NCBI RefSeq assembly: GCF_030272615.1
Contig: NC_081409.1
Location: forward strand, 880,682,220 to 880,744,219
Direction: 5' to 3'
DNA length: 62,000 bases
DNA from: Cryptomeria japonica
Lineage: Eukaryota; Streptophyta; Pinopsida; Cupressales; Cupressaceae
Position 1 is the first letter of the stretch, and each line of letters begins with the position of its first letter. Made by a program: the position numbers and the translations under genes. The notes under the pieces are model-generated. The model saw nothing but the letters and a program-made list of their open reading frames with translations, had not been told where the DNA came from and searched no databases. Shown one piece after another: positions 45,927 to 57,516 of the stretch.

Positions 45927-48900
45927 TTAATTTCCATCCAGAGGCGGTAACTGATCAAAAATAGTCTTATACTTGGTCTGGGCGTCGGTGAGGGTGACTG
46001 AGAGTGAATCCTTTACACTTTCCATTAATGAATTTTGTGCTTGAATATCAGATAAGAGTGATATTAAGCCATCAAGAGTGCTTCCCTCTTGTGTAGTTGA
46101 TAAGCGTGTAGCTCAGTTGATCTATTCCTGTACTGATGAGAGATGAGGAAGGAATAATGTCTGAAGGGTCATTATATCTAGCCTGATTTTATGCTCTTCA
46201 TTCCTTAGTTCTAACTATTGAGCCATGAGATGTTGAAGCTTTGTATAAAAATTCTAAACAAAATTAGGCTCGGTGGTCAACTTAGTTGAGAGATCAGTGA
46301 TCTCTTTCTCAATTGCATCAGTTTTATTTTTGACATCTTTAATAAATAAGGAAAATGTACACAGTTTCTAGAATAAATAAAGAATATGCTTGAGTTGAGG
46401 GGACAACTCAGCAATGAATTTGACAAGTTTTACCTTGCCAATAGCAATTGATTTCTATACTTCCTCTATCATTTTAGTAGTTATCTCTTTATCCTTGAGC
46501 TTGCTTAAGTACTTAGATGCATCAACTCCATATGTTTCAATCTGATTTAGGAGTTCATCCAGTTGAATATGGATGGCTGCATCGATTGACACTGTTGCTG
46601 AAGGTAGCATTTCTATGAGTAGTGTCCTAACCTTCTGAAGTACTTTATTCTTCTTCTGTATGGCCGATTGCTTCTCCTATTCAGCCTTGGCTTTGCATAG
46701 TTCACCAAATTTAATGAGTGCTTGCCCTTTCAATTTGGAAATGTCTACATTGGGCAACATGATCGGTTTAGATAAGTCAAATTTGAAACCATTCTTTCTC
46801 ACTTTCTTCTCTTTTCCTTTGGTCGGTGGCACTAAGACAAGTGCTTGTGAGGCTTGCTGACCCTCGGTAGGTTGCTTGGTAGATGCAACACTTTGGTCAA
46901 TTCTGGTAGCCGTTGTAGTGTCTTTGGGTGGCTCAGTGCTAGGGGTCTCAGCTGTAACATTTGCAGTGCTTGTCTGTGCTTGAGACATCTGATTTTTTGT
47001 TGTATCTCCTACAGCTTTAGATTTGGTACCTTCGATACCTTGCTCGGTGTCCTTGGGAGCTTCGGTTGAGACTGGTGGCTTTACCGGTGGATAAGGATGA
47101 ACTTGTTCTAAGAAAGATTCACTAGAGACAAGTTTTGCATAAGTAGTGCCTTCAATCATCTTCTGCTCCGGTGCTACTTCATCCATTACATCTTCATCAA
47201 TTTGTATAGTGTCAACCGGGTCTGGACCTTGCTCGGTGACATCTGGATCTTGCTTGGTGACATCTAGATCTTACTTGGTACATCAACAATTTCAATTTGA
47301 GATTGTTCACCGACATCTTTTTGTTTGAAGATCTCCTCCCACTTGGCTTTTGTCTCATTCTCCACATCTATATATAGCCCATTCATTAATTTTAAGGCTC
47401 TTTGTTCCACAAGAAATTTAGAATTGTATGTGGTCAAATGCTCCTTGATTTCTGCTATGGACATGTCAAGAAATAGATGGACTAGACTTCTTTCTCTTAT
47501 TTGTCTCTCCGAGTCCATTGCATATTTCCATATGTTATCAATATGTAAGTAGAGTTCACTCAGAAGTGACTTTGCTAGTTCTAATGGTGCTAACTGAAAC
47601 TTTAGAAGTGTACAGATGACAACTTCTCCAATCTGTCGCTTCTCATCATTATTCCTAGTCTCATACTTAACATATCTAAATCCTACGAATCCATCGTATT
47701 CTTTAAGATTGGCACAAAAATTTTCAACACTGTGAATATTTACCTTTTTGCTTTTCACAATCTGGAATTTATTTGCATCATCAGACTCTATATCACTTGA
47801 CTCTTTTGCCAAAATGAGTCTTCGAGTAGATTTCTTATAGGTCTTGGTTACCTTTGGTGCAGTAACACTCTTTTGTTTCTTACTCGGTGATGCAGCTGAT
47901 GCTCTAGTGTTGGGTCTCTTTGTTGGTGGAGTCGGTAGGGCCTTTGTGATGTCTCGTTTCTTTCTTTTCATAACTTTACCCTTTGGCAACTCTGTGCTCA
48001 ATGTTATTGCTGCTTCTTGAGCTTCTGATTCCTCTTTGGTAATGGCAAGATTGCCTTTGACAGGTGTAGAGGAGGATTCTTCTCCTAATTTCTCAGATAA
48101 AACCTTTATCATTTTTGTAGCTTTTCTTGTAGCCTTAGGTACTACAATACTCATTTTTACTTTCTCCTTCACCTCTTCATAGGTTCCATACCCTAGTTTG
48201 CTTGCATGCCTTGGCAATGATAAATAGGCATCAATTTGTTGTTGTGTTATATCATAATCAATCTCATAACCCATTGGTTGCAATGATTGAGTCCTTGGTT
48301 CAACAACATTTACATAGCAATAATTAGTGTCGACTTCAAAACATATATTGTCCTTGTATTTTTCTACTAGCTATGGTGGAATCCTGTACCTGTTGTGCAT
48401 TTTCTCTTGAAATTTGCTGAAGTAATCATCCATGATATCATTAAAGTTATCTCCTAACTTCTTGATGTAGTCATTGATCTAATGGGTGATAGGTCGGTGT
48501 AGCTCCCATAATACTTTACTGACTGAGGGAAAGAACTTCTCAAAGTAGAAAAACATACATACAAGTAGTGAACTGAACTTTAGTGTATTTGCTGAGTTGT
48601 TCTTCTTCAGCTTCCTTATTGTGTTCAAGTTCTCAAACAAGTTCTTCAATAGCACTTCACATAAGTCTACTTTCATTCCCTTCTTCACTATTTTGTAGGC
48701 CAAGTCAACTACTGCACATGGTACACTATTTTCCCTTCTAGATTGGAAGAAACAATAACCAATAACTCTAATTGCAAACTTGAGTTCTGCATCAGTGACA
48801 TTATTTAGTTTCAGTCCTCGATAATCAGATTCTACTCCGGTTAGACTGATTAGCTCCTTTTGTGATATCATTTTCTTTGCTCGTGCATGATCATAGATGG

Positions 48901-49315
48901 GATACCCAGTGATCAGGTGAATGACTTCTTTAGTGATCTTGAATGGTTGCTCTTGTAGCCACATGAAATCATCATGTACTCTACTCAAGACAAACTTAAC
49001 CCACTGGGGTTTGAACACACGGGGATAGACTAGGGCTTCAGTTAATCCCTTGATTTTGATATGCTCAAATTTGCTATCCAGTTTGCCATCAGTGCAAAGT
49101 TCATCATATGTGTCACTAATCTCTACATGACTGAGTTCCTCAACATGACATTTGGTGAAGAATCTAACATCTTCTACTAACAAGACTCGATCCGGTATGA
49201 GTGAAAATGCAGTTTTGTCTTCCGGTTCTGAGGCAACTTTGGGAGTTAGAGAATATTTCAGCGAGGGCTTCTCCACCTTTTGGACAACTACAGGGTCTTG
49301 GATCTTGGGCACCAT
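45927..49315 (-). pseudogene. ORF2 of element C: conserved protein of unknown function, nearly open
   Basis: It starts MVPKIQDPVVVQ at 49315. Residues ~1-278 are the conserved N-terminal domain: FVLSRVHDDFMWLQEQ, FKITKEVIHLITGYP, FAIRVIGYCFFQSRRENS, VPCAVVDLAYKIVKKG, DLCEVLLKNLFENLNTIRKL, then FSSLLVCMFFYFEKFFP. Two in-frame stops (48479 and ~48370) lead to VVEPRTQSLQPMGYEI, a Lys/Thr/Pro-rich basic linker, SVENFCANLKEYDGFVGFRY and a helical part up to 47264. A frameshift near 47200, beside a small PSKIQMSPSK repeat, gives a Thr/Pro-rich stretch and a coiled-coil tail with several stops that closes at 45927. In total ~1,130 codons, the longest of the three. Not an enzyme I recognise. Confidence 0.8.
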
Positions 49316-49812
49316 GGTAGGTTTCAGGTAAGATTTGACAAATTATCCTTAGGGTTTACAAACGACTGACGCTTCACACTCGGTAGATAATAGCAATTTG
49401 ATTAGATCGGAAACCAGCTAAATAGTGAATAGATTTGATGTAAATACCTTGAAATTTGCTTTGAATGAAGTTTGATTGCTTGGATTCGCTCTGCTCTACT
49501 TCTTGAAAACTTGGTGAATGAAAATGACCGTGAAAACACTTTTAAGTACTCAAAAATACCTCATCGGGCTTCGTGCAAGTTAGGTCAAGACATTAAATGC
49601 ACTCGGTTCACCTTTCACTGATTTACTCCTTTTTCTGTTTTAACCAAGTAACTAACTTTCTTTTATTAACCGACTTGACAGGTTTTCTGTATAGTATAAA
49701 AACTAACTAATTGCATCTTAACTATGCAGATTTTGAATTTTTGTACATAATAGAATAGGAACTGTTATGATTTAACCTTTAGAGAATGCAGTCCCTTCAT
49801 ACCTTTTCTTGA

Positions 49813-51165
49813 CTAATTTGAAATAGGTCCACCTAACTCGGTAGGTAAGGTGCTTTCTTCATCTGACATAATTTCCTTCTTCTTCCAAATCATCTTGAAT
49901 TTTTCTTTTATCTCTTTAGTGTCTCTTCTCGGTTGATCTCTGCAATCTCTAGCTAAATGTCCAACTTTGTGACAATAAAAACATGCCATACTAGGATTTC
50001 TCCATGATCTTCAGTTATTCATTCCAAACCTTATAAAATAGTTGGCACTAATATGTCCATATCTTCCACAACATTCACACCATATCCTTGTATTGTAATC
50101 CCATGGCACTACTGCATATTGTCGGTAAGGATCTGTGTGAGTTCGGTAACCTCTAGTGTTTTCTCGGTGTGGATACTTCATGTAGTTCTTTTGCTTAAAC
50201 CAACACTTCTCGGTACTATGTCCATATCTATTGCAGTTTCTACAAAACCCTTTGAATTTTGCCTTCTGATAATTGTTAACAAACTTTGTCCTACATTGTT
50301 TAGGTGTGTGACCATATTTATTGCAATTGTAACAATATCCATTGAACTTAGTGATATTTGGTTGCTTACCTTTTCTAATCTAGCATATGTTGGCAGTATG
50401 ACCTTGACTTCCATAGTAGTAGCAAATAGGCTTCTTCCTTTTGATGTTATTCCTATTTCTAGCTTGTTTTGATGATTCTCCTCTCTCGGTAGTATGAATT
50501 ACTTTCTCAGTTGATTCTTTTCCTTTGTAACTGAGTCCTCCATCTTTGTAGGGTCTTCTTGTATTCAGTTGCTCATTCAACTTCTTTGGTGCTTCATAAC
50601 TTTTCTCCAATGATTCTTTTGATTTCTTCTTTGTTTCAAGTTCACCAGTCAACCTTGATACTTCAAGCTTCAATGATTGATTTTCATCATCTTTCAGAAT
50701 TCCTTCATGATGTGCATAGCCTAGTTGATCTGTCATATTTTGTTGAATACCAGTTAACCTTACGATTTCATCATCCTTATCAGATACTAGAGCTTCAAGT
50801 TGTTGTTTCTCTCTTTGTAGATCTCTTGATTTATCCTTAGCTATCCTTAATGCATCTAGATTTTCAATCGTCTGTGTACTAAAATGTTCATGTTCTCTTT
50901 TCATTGCTTTCAGTTGATCAGCCAATGCTTTGTTCTTTTCTTTCAACATTCCAATCATTTCTTCAGTCTCTTCAGATATACTGTTCTCAGATGATGTCTT
51001 GATTTGTTCCACTAGCTCTTGAGAATCCTGCAAGTCATCAGATAATCTTCTCCTTACTTTTAGAGAGTTTTGCATTTGCCTTTGCATGTCTGCAATCACT
51101 TGATTTGCAATATCCAGCTCTTCTTGTAGATACACAATCCTCTGAGATTGTTTGTAGCCTTCCAT
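49813..51165 (-). pseudogene. ORF1 of element C: gag-like protein with five zinc knuckles
   Basis: It starts MEGYKQSQRIVYLQEEL at 51165, 48 bp after the primer site, and stays in one frame for 451 codons apart from two stops (residue 262, and after RFGMNN). Residues ~1-200 form a long coiled coil (QEELDIANQVIADMQRQMQ and following). Five knuckles follow: CYYYGSQGHTANIC (one Cys changed to Tyr), CYNCNKYGHTPKQC, CRNCNRYGHSTEKC, CECCGRYGHISANY (last Cys changed) and CFYCHKVGHLARDC. The end is acidic. The role is probably particle core and RNA binding. The upstream frame is open back to 51372 through the LTR end. Confidence 0.83.
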
Positions 51166-51213
51166 TGATAAGATCTTTCTCTTTAGGTAGTTAAACCCTT
51201 TTCCAAGATTCAA

Positions 51214-51227
51214 GCTCTGATACCAAT
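51214..51227 (-). other. Primer binding site of element C
   Basis: On the minus strand ATTGGTATCAGAGC follows the LTR end TAATA. It is the unmutated Met-tRNA site. Confidence 0.88.
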
Positions 51228-52413
51228 TATTAGGCCCAATATGGAAAGCTAATGTACTGAGAGGGGAGGGGTGAATCAGTACTCCAAAACTTTTCTTTGA
51301 TAATAACCTTACTGTTATGCATAATAGAATAGTGCAGTAACATAAAATAAAGTTAAAACAAACATATAACAATCATACATGATTCACTCCATAACACATA
51401 TATTTTGGTCATGCAGAAACTCTTGGTTAGAGAGAAAAACTGCGGTGGGGATGACACCCACAACTTCACTACTGCAATAATAAAGATTGCTCGGTTAGAG
51501 CTACATTTAGCTATTTTTGATAGCTTACCCTATTAGGAGTATCAAGTTCAGTTAGATCTACCTTACTAAAGGATTTTACAACACTATATAAATGCCGCAC
51601 CTGGTTAAAGGATTTACAATTTATGTACTTGGTTAGAGTCTTTTACCCTGTTAAAGGTTTCTCTTACAACTTCACAATTTTAAAATAAAATCATTACAAA
51701 TATCTGCAACTTTACATCTGAAATGCTATAGCAAATTATATGTGCTCAGAATAAGATTACCTAGCTTGTAGCATACCTCAGTAACCCATATTGTAACTCG
51801 GTAAACCCTTTTGTTTACTTTGTTCTTCGACTATTCACTAATAACCTTCTCGGTGACCTCTCTATGTCTCTGTAACAATCTTCCTTCATGCATACACATA
51901 TATCTCACATCTCTTGTTTTTTTCTTCTTTTTTTTTAACCCTAAAATTATGCTGTATAAATAGATCTCTTACAGCGGTGATCTAATTCATTGCTTTGATC
52001 TTACAAAAATATTCTTCGAATGAATAACTAATCAAAGTATTTCATTGGTTAGATTGACCTTGTAATCATACACAATCTCCTAGTGCAATTTCCAATGTAA
52101 AAACGGTTAGATGTGCCTCGATCTTGTAACATGTTTTCATGTGCATGTCCAGGTTCAATGTATCTGGTAAAATGTTTCACTCGGTGAATATCAACTCAAT
52201 GAGTTAACTTTACTGCTCGGTAGCCATGAGACATTACTCGGTAAACAGCTCAGTGAATACTACATTCTATGACTGCTTTCTTCTGTAATCGACTAGACTA
52301 TTCATACCGACTTCTCTATGTGTACTGACTGCATGATTCGGTAATACTAACCGACTAGAATATATAGTATGACTTTGAATATAAAACTAATGGCAATTTG
52401 ATAAGTAGTAACA
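51228..52413 (-). repeat. 5' LTR of element C
   Basis: It is nearly identical to 44362-45548, including the CTCGGTGAA word cluster at plus 52170-52260. A TATA-like CTATTTATACAG (minus) lies near 51955. The end contains ATTCACCCCTCCCCTCTCAG. Confidence 0.88.
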
Positions 52414-52418
52414 TTTTA

Positions 52419-52811
52419 AACCTAGGTTATATCAAAAGCAAAAGTGCACTCACATTGGAATCAAACAAACTTGTAAACCATCATATGCTTATATGACTTT
52501 TAAATATCGCCTTAAGAAAAGAAAACCTAGTTATAAGGCTACTCTGGAGAGGATAAGATTCTTGTGCATCAATCACAAAATATTGATAAAACATAGGACA
52601 TTTCTACACTATTTTCATAACTATTTACGTGGTCATGGAAAAAATTTGAGGGGGAACTTTTGCAAAGACACACTTTTCAAAAAAGAGATGCTTTATCACA
52701 ATGAACTAATAACAATGGTAAAATAAAAAAATCTTATCTTTCTAAACCAATAATCACTTATTGAGTTGCATTTAGAATATAAAAAAATTAGGAACTTTTC
52801 AAATCAATCAC
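52419..52811 (+). other. Leader of the TAT element, part after element C
   Basis: Resumes at the duplicated TTTTA. I see no motif; one short Lys-rich frame (52493-52726) is unsupported. Confidence 0.5.
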
Positions 52812-54340
52812 ATGCTAGTTTGGACAAGAGTTGAACATGGGCAATTTAGAAGACGACAAATGGAGGAGGAAAATCCAATGTTTCATCGATTTGGGTACAC
52901 AGATGTTGATCAAGAAGCAGTCAATAATACCATTAGAGACCTTGAACAAGATTTTAAATGTGACAAACTAATGGAAAAGTTATTGGAAAAACAAAAGGAG
53001 AAGTACATCCTAATGCTGGCAAATTCAAGAGCTAAATTGCCACAAGACTTTAACATAAAAAGTTTGAAACAAGATGCAGGAACAAGTAACAATCAAAACA
53101 CTGATAACCTTAATAAAAAGGATATAAATCAAGTAAATCATGGGGGAAAAAGACAAGATAGAACAAGAAGAGATCATGATGATGAAAGAAATCAAGGTGA
53201 AGCAAGAAGAGAGTGTGGTAAAAGAAGAACTTCGGAGGATGCAAGGACGAACTGTGTTGATAATCCTTTCTTAACTCTCGCTCAACAAATGCAAACCTTG
53301 CGACAAAAAATATAGGATATGTTGAATGAAATGAGTTATAAGAAATATTGATTAGAGGACATCTGCCCATAACCTTGTGATAAAAATTTAAACATGATAC
53401 CATTCCCACATTATTGTGAAATCCCTAAATATGATAATATGATGGAAAATCTGATCCTACGGAATTTTGCACCACAAGTATAGAATTTACACACGATGAA
53501 ACTTACTTGATGCAGCTATTTGCTAGAAGCTTATGTGGGAAATCAATGGAATGGTTCTCAATACTACCATCTTGGATTAAATCTTTGAAGAACTTGTGAA
53601 CAGATTTATCACACAATACTCCTACAACATAAGAAATGGGATAACCATGCTAGATTTATGTAACATCAAGCAAAAGAATGGTCAACCTTTCATGGTCTTT
53701 TTACAAAGATGGATAAGAATGCTTAATAGGTATCCAAGAGATGTACCCAATCAAGAGAAAATGGACATATTCATTGACAACCATACCAGTGAAATGAGTT
53801 ATTATCTTAAAATGCAATGTCCTCCTTCTTTTGTCTAAAATGATTGAAAATGGTCTAAAGATAGAAGACGCAATGGTAAAGAAAGGAGAGTTAAAACTCT
53901 ACAATAGTTCCTACAATAACAACAATCACAACAACAATAATAACAATCACAACAACAACAACAATGGTAACAATAACAATGACCTAAATTTTGGTCAAAG
54001 AATAAGAATGTTACCAATGGAGGAAATTACAAAAACATTACTACCAAACAATAACCAATCTTCAACTTATCAAGTTAACCACCAAACAATAACAATCAAG
54101 AGAATAGTAGATCTAAGTCTTTCTTCTCCAATCCAAACAAGAAATTCATAAACATCGGGGAACCATTGGAATCAACTTTGAAGACTCTTCTTGCAAATAA
54201 ATTGATTACCTTACCAGAAGAAAGAAAATATGAACCTCAAGTCAAACCTAATTGGTGGAATGACAATCAATTTTATAATTATCATTGAAACAAATGACAC
54301 CAAGCTAATGATTGTCAAAGATTGAAGCACCTTATTCAAG
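52812..54340 (+). pseudogene. gag: gag of the TAT element (broken)
   Basis: The frame opens at 52812 (MLVWTRVEHGQFRRRQ), is polar and Arg/Asp-rich to 53315, then stops. Further pieces read PHYCEIPKYD, THDETYLMQLFARSLCGKSM, EWFSILPSWIKS and, open at 53596-53838, NRFITQYSYNIRNGITML and FLQRWIRMLNRYP. This is the Retrotrans_gag core of TAT/Athila-type elements. An Asn-rich stretch at 53905-53990 comes from a CAA/AAT microsatellite. Near 54275-54330 the zinc-binding part reads YNYH(stop)NK(stop)HQANDCQRLK. At least five interruptions. Confidence 0.8.
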
Positions 54341-54879
54341 ATTGTTTGATAATGGAACTATCATAGTGGATGGTCATAAAATAAGTGAATCACACTTAGC
54401 ATTCAAAACACCACTTCCAAATTATGAAAAATATGAACAATCCAAACTAAAATATGACAAAGGAAAAGATAAAGTAAACTACACTTACACATATGATGAT
54501 ATGGTAAATGTCATCATTGCCAAAGACAAAACACCTTCAGAACCAATCAACGTCATTGCAAGAAGCAAAGTGAGGGTTACATTTCTGGGTAACAAATGAA
54601 TCAACATCCACCTCAAGACAATATAATATACTAGAACAACTACAAAAGATACCCACTCAAATTTCAATTTTGGAGCTTCTAAAATTTTCACCTATGCATA
54701 TGGAAATATTGGAGAAGGCTCTAACAGAAACAACAGTCTCAAAAGACCCAGATGCAAATCAATTCCAAAACATGGTGGGACAACTCATAGCCCCTCATTT
54801 CTTATTCTTTTTTGAAAATGATGATGCATTCATGCAACACCCTCACAATGCTCCCCTGCATATTGAAGTCACCATTCAT

Positions 54880-55225
54880 ACAACTCCTGCAAACACATAC
54901 TCATAGATGGTGGAGTTGGCTTAAACATTTGTGCATTAAGTTTAATAAAGGCTTTGGGATATTTAGATAATGCAGTAGATCGAAAGAAGAAAATAACTAT
55001 CAAAGTCTTATGATGAGGAAGAGAATTCTTCTAAAGGGATTGTGGTGTTACAAATCAAAATAGGACCCATGGAAAGATATACATTGTGCCAAGTTCTAGA
55101 TTTGAATTTATCTTATAACATTCTTTTGGGAATACCATGAATTCATGACATGTAAGTGGTTCCTTCTGCATACCACCAATGTATTAAGTTTCCTCATAAT
55201 GGACAAGAAGTCACTATAACTTCGT
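54880..55225 (+). pseudogene. Protease-like region of the TAT element
   Basis: LIDGGVGLNICALSLIKALG at ~54900 is the D-G-G form of the active site typical of this group. After a stop come IVVLQIKIGPMERYT and QVLDLNLSYNILLGIP, the second half of the retropepsin fold, followed by VPSAYHQCIKFPHNGQEVTI. Several TGA and TAG codons break it. Confidence 0.72.
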
Positions 55226-55611
55226 AGACTCTCGTCAATACTGCAATAATTTGAAACCAACACAAGATGCAGGAGTTCCACATAACAAAGAATTAGTCTA
55301 TCTCACCAAAGAAATTCAAGAAAATTTTTGGGAAACTTTTGAGAAAAATCTCAAACTAAATAATGAAAGAATGGGAAATTATTTTTTGCATAACTTGCCA
55401 CTTTCACCCAAATCATATGAAAATCCTACAAATGCTCAACCAAGAATCCCACAGAAATCAGTTGAAATATTTAATGGACCATTTGTTAAAGTTGGGAAAC
55501 TTGTAGAAGAAATTGAAGACAAGGACATTCTTAGCTAGTTGTATAGAGATGAAAATGAAACTACAGCAATAGATACACAGGTTAATATTCCCATAGAACA
55601 ATATGGAAATA

Positions 55612-55730
55612 GTTACAAGATCATACAAAAGATGGGATATGAAGGAAAAAGATTAATTGGCAAGTGACAAGAAGGTATTTTAGAACTGATTTGTCCTCAT
55701 ACACATTTGAAAGAAGATAAATCAGAACTT
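55612..55730 (+). other. G-patch-like motif in the TAT polyprotein
   Basis: The translation KIIQKMGYEGKRLIGK, one TGA, then QEGILELICP follows the pattern of a G-patch (hydrophobic-xx-MGy..G.gLGk...G...P). It lies between protease and RT. One internal stop, and the central LG is LI here. Confidence 0.55.
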
Positions 55731-57486
55731 GTATATCCTAAATTAATGAAAAAACAACATTATTATCAACATCCAAGGTGGAGAAAGAAAGAAGCCCCTA
55801 AAGAAGAACCATGACAAGAGAGGCTACACCAAGGAGCAGAAACAATAGCTAACAAATAGAAACAAGAAGAATATAAGAAACAACAGGAAAAACTTTCTAT
55901 CAAAAGAGAAGAAGAATCTTGCAAACAAGTCCAAGGAGTACAAGCAAGTGTGGAACTTGATCAAGATATTCCAGATGAAGTGAAAGAACAAATGGCCAAA
56001 ATTAAAGAACTCTTCTCACCATATAACATTCATGTTAGGTATAGTGGTGTGATTCTAGACAATGGTTCAAAAACAGATTCAAATAAATATGAATAGGGTT
56101 CAAGATCCATCATCTGATGTATCAAGTGAAGAAAAGGATGAAGAATAAGTATTTGTTACAAATGAAGACTCATCTTTTACAAAACAAAGATTAGAGTTGG
56201 AAACAAGACAAGAAGAAATCAGAATTCATAGGAAAGATATTCCAGATGAAGTGAAAGAACAAATGGCCAGAATTAAAGAACTCTTCTCACCATATATTCT
56301 AAAAAATGTTTCAAAAATAGATTTAAATGAGGGTCAAGATCCATCATCTGATGTATCAAGTGAAGAAAAGGATGATGAACAAGTATCTATTACAAATGAA
56401 GACTCATCTTTTACAAAACAAAGACTAGAGTTGGAAAGAAGAAAAGAAGAAATCAGAAATCATAGGAAAGAGACATATGCAAGACAACAAAGGAAAGAGG
56501 ATGAGAAAGAACAAGAAGTGACACCCCAAGAAACACAAACATATATTAATCAATCATCAAAAGATCAACAAAATACTAGATCTATATCAAATGTTGAGCA
56601 ATAAATACCAAGGCATGGAAGAACCATAGAAGAACTAATAGATAATCAAGCAGGATTGACTATTAGTCCAGAAGAGGTTGAGTTCGAGAGAAGACAAAAG
56701 ATAACAAGAGAACCCTCTATGTCATGTGCATACGTATGCCAACTTCCAGATACAAATGAATCTATTGAAATTGATCAAGAGGGAACTTGTAGTATCAAGG
56801 ATGTATGTGTTGATATAATGCATTCATTTGAGTGACAAACATCAGATATTGAATCACTTGATAGTGAATCACAAAATACCAATCCTGACTTTATTAGAGT
56901 TGATTGGAGAGAACTTGGGAGAGATTATACTTAAGAGAGTTCTATCTATGACATTACCTACTCTATTCCAAAATATGACTATTATGTCATGAACCTTAAA
57001 ACACCTAACAACGATGATGACTATGACTTACCCTTGCTTCATCCAAAGGTAATTGATTTGGATAACCTAGAAAACCCTGAATTGGATGTCTTTTCCAATG
57101 ATGATGACCTAGCCATATATCTTAATACCATTGAACTAATAACACCTAATATATCTTTCACCATTGAATCAAGTAATGCTTCTTGTAGTCAAGAGAGTGC
57201 CAAACATTCCAGTCACAAAATTGAAATAAAACAAGGAAAAAGACCTAGTGTTGGAAACCATTTCATGGAAACACTAGATCAATCAAGAGGAAAAATAAAG
57301 GATGTATCTGATGGTGAAAACCTCCTTGAGGTGCTAGGAGATGGAAATTTTGACACCCTTCTTGCATATTTTCAAGAGAGATATGCAATGAACATTGGCA
57401 CATCAAAGGATCTCAAGGTCCTTCATCCTGCTGCATCATTATCAAATGAAAAAAAGAAACAATACATGGAATTTTTCCAACAATGA
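55731..57486 (+). pseudogene. Charged spacer of the TAT polyprotein with a 271-bp duplication
   Basis: A Glu/Lys/Gln-rich, poorly conserved part. The block from 55965 to 56235 is repeated at 56236-56505: both copies encode DIPDEVKEQMA.IKELFSPY, then QDPSSDVSSEEKD and EDSSFTKQRLELE. Only the second copy is largely open (56197-56604). An open acidic block (56989-57486) precedes RT. No enzyme motif. Confidence 0.65.
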
Positions 57487-57516
57487 CCGATAAAATTTGC
57501 TTGGTCCTATGCAAAC

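Larger units (their letters stand above)
44362..52413 (-). mobile_element. Element C: young pol-less LTR retrotransposon
   Basis: The LTRs at 51228-52413 (5') and 44362-45548 (3') are nearly equal in length (1,186 and 1,187 bp) and about 97 per cent identical by eye. The target duplication is TTTTA (44357-44361 and 52414-52418). Primer site, polypurine tract, ORF1 and ORF2 are in the same order as in A and B, and there is again no trace of RT, RNase H, integrase or protease. Both ORFs are nearly open with a handful of stops and one frameshift, so this is the best preserved member. It is inserted in the TAT leader on the opposite strand. Confidence 0.9.

Noticed and set aside
12350-51227. tRNA genes suggested by the TGGTATCAGAGC words
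   Set aside because: These are primer binding sites only; no cloverleaf sequence surrounds them.
53905-53990. Asn-rich prion-like domain
   Set aside because: Encoded by a CAA/AAT microsatellite within broken gag; likely slippage rather than a functional domain.
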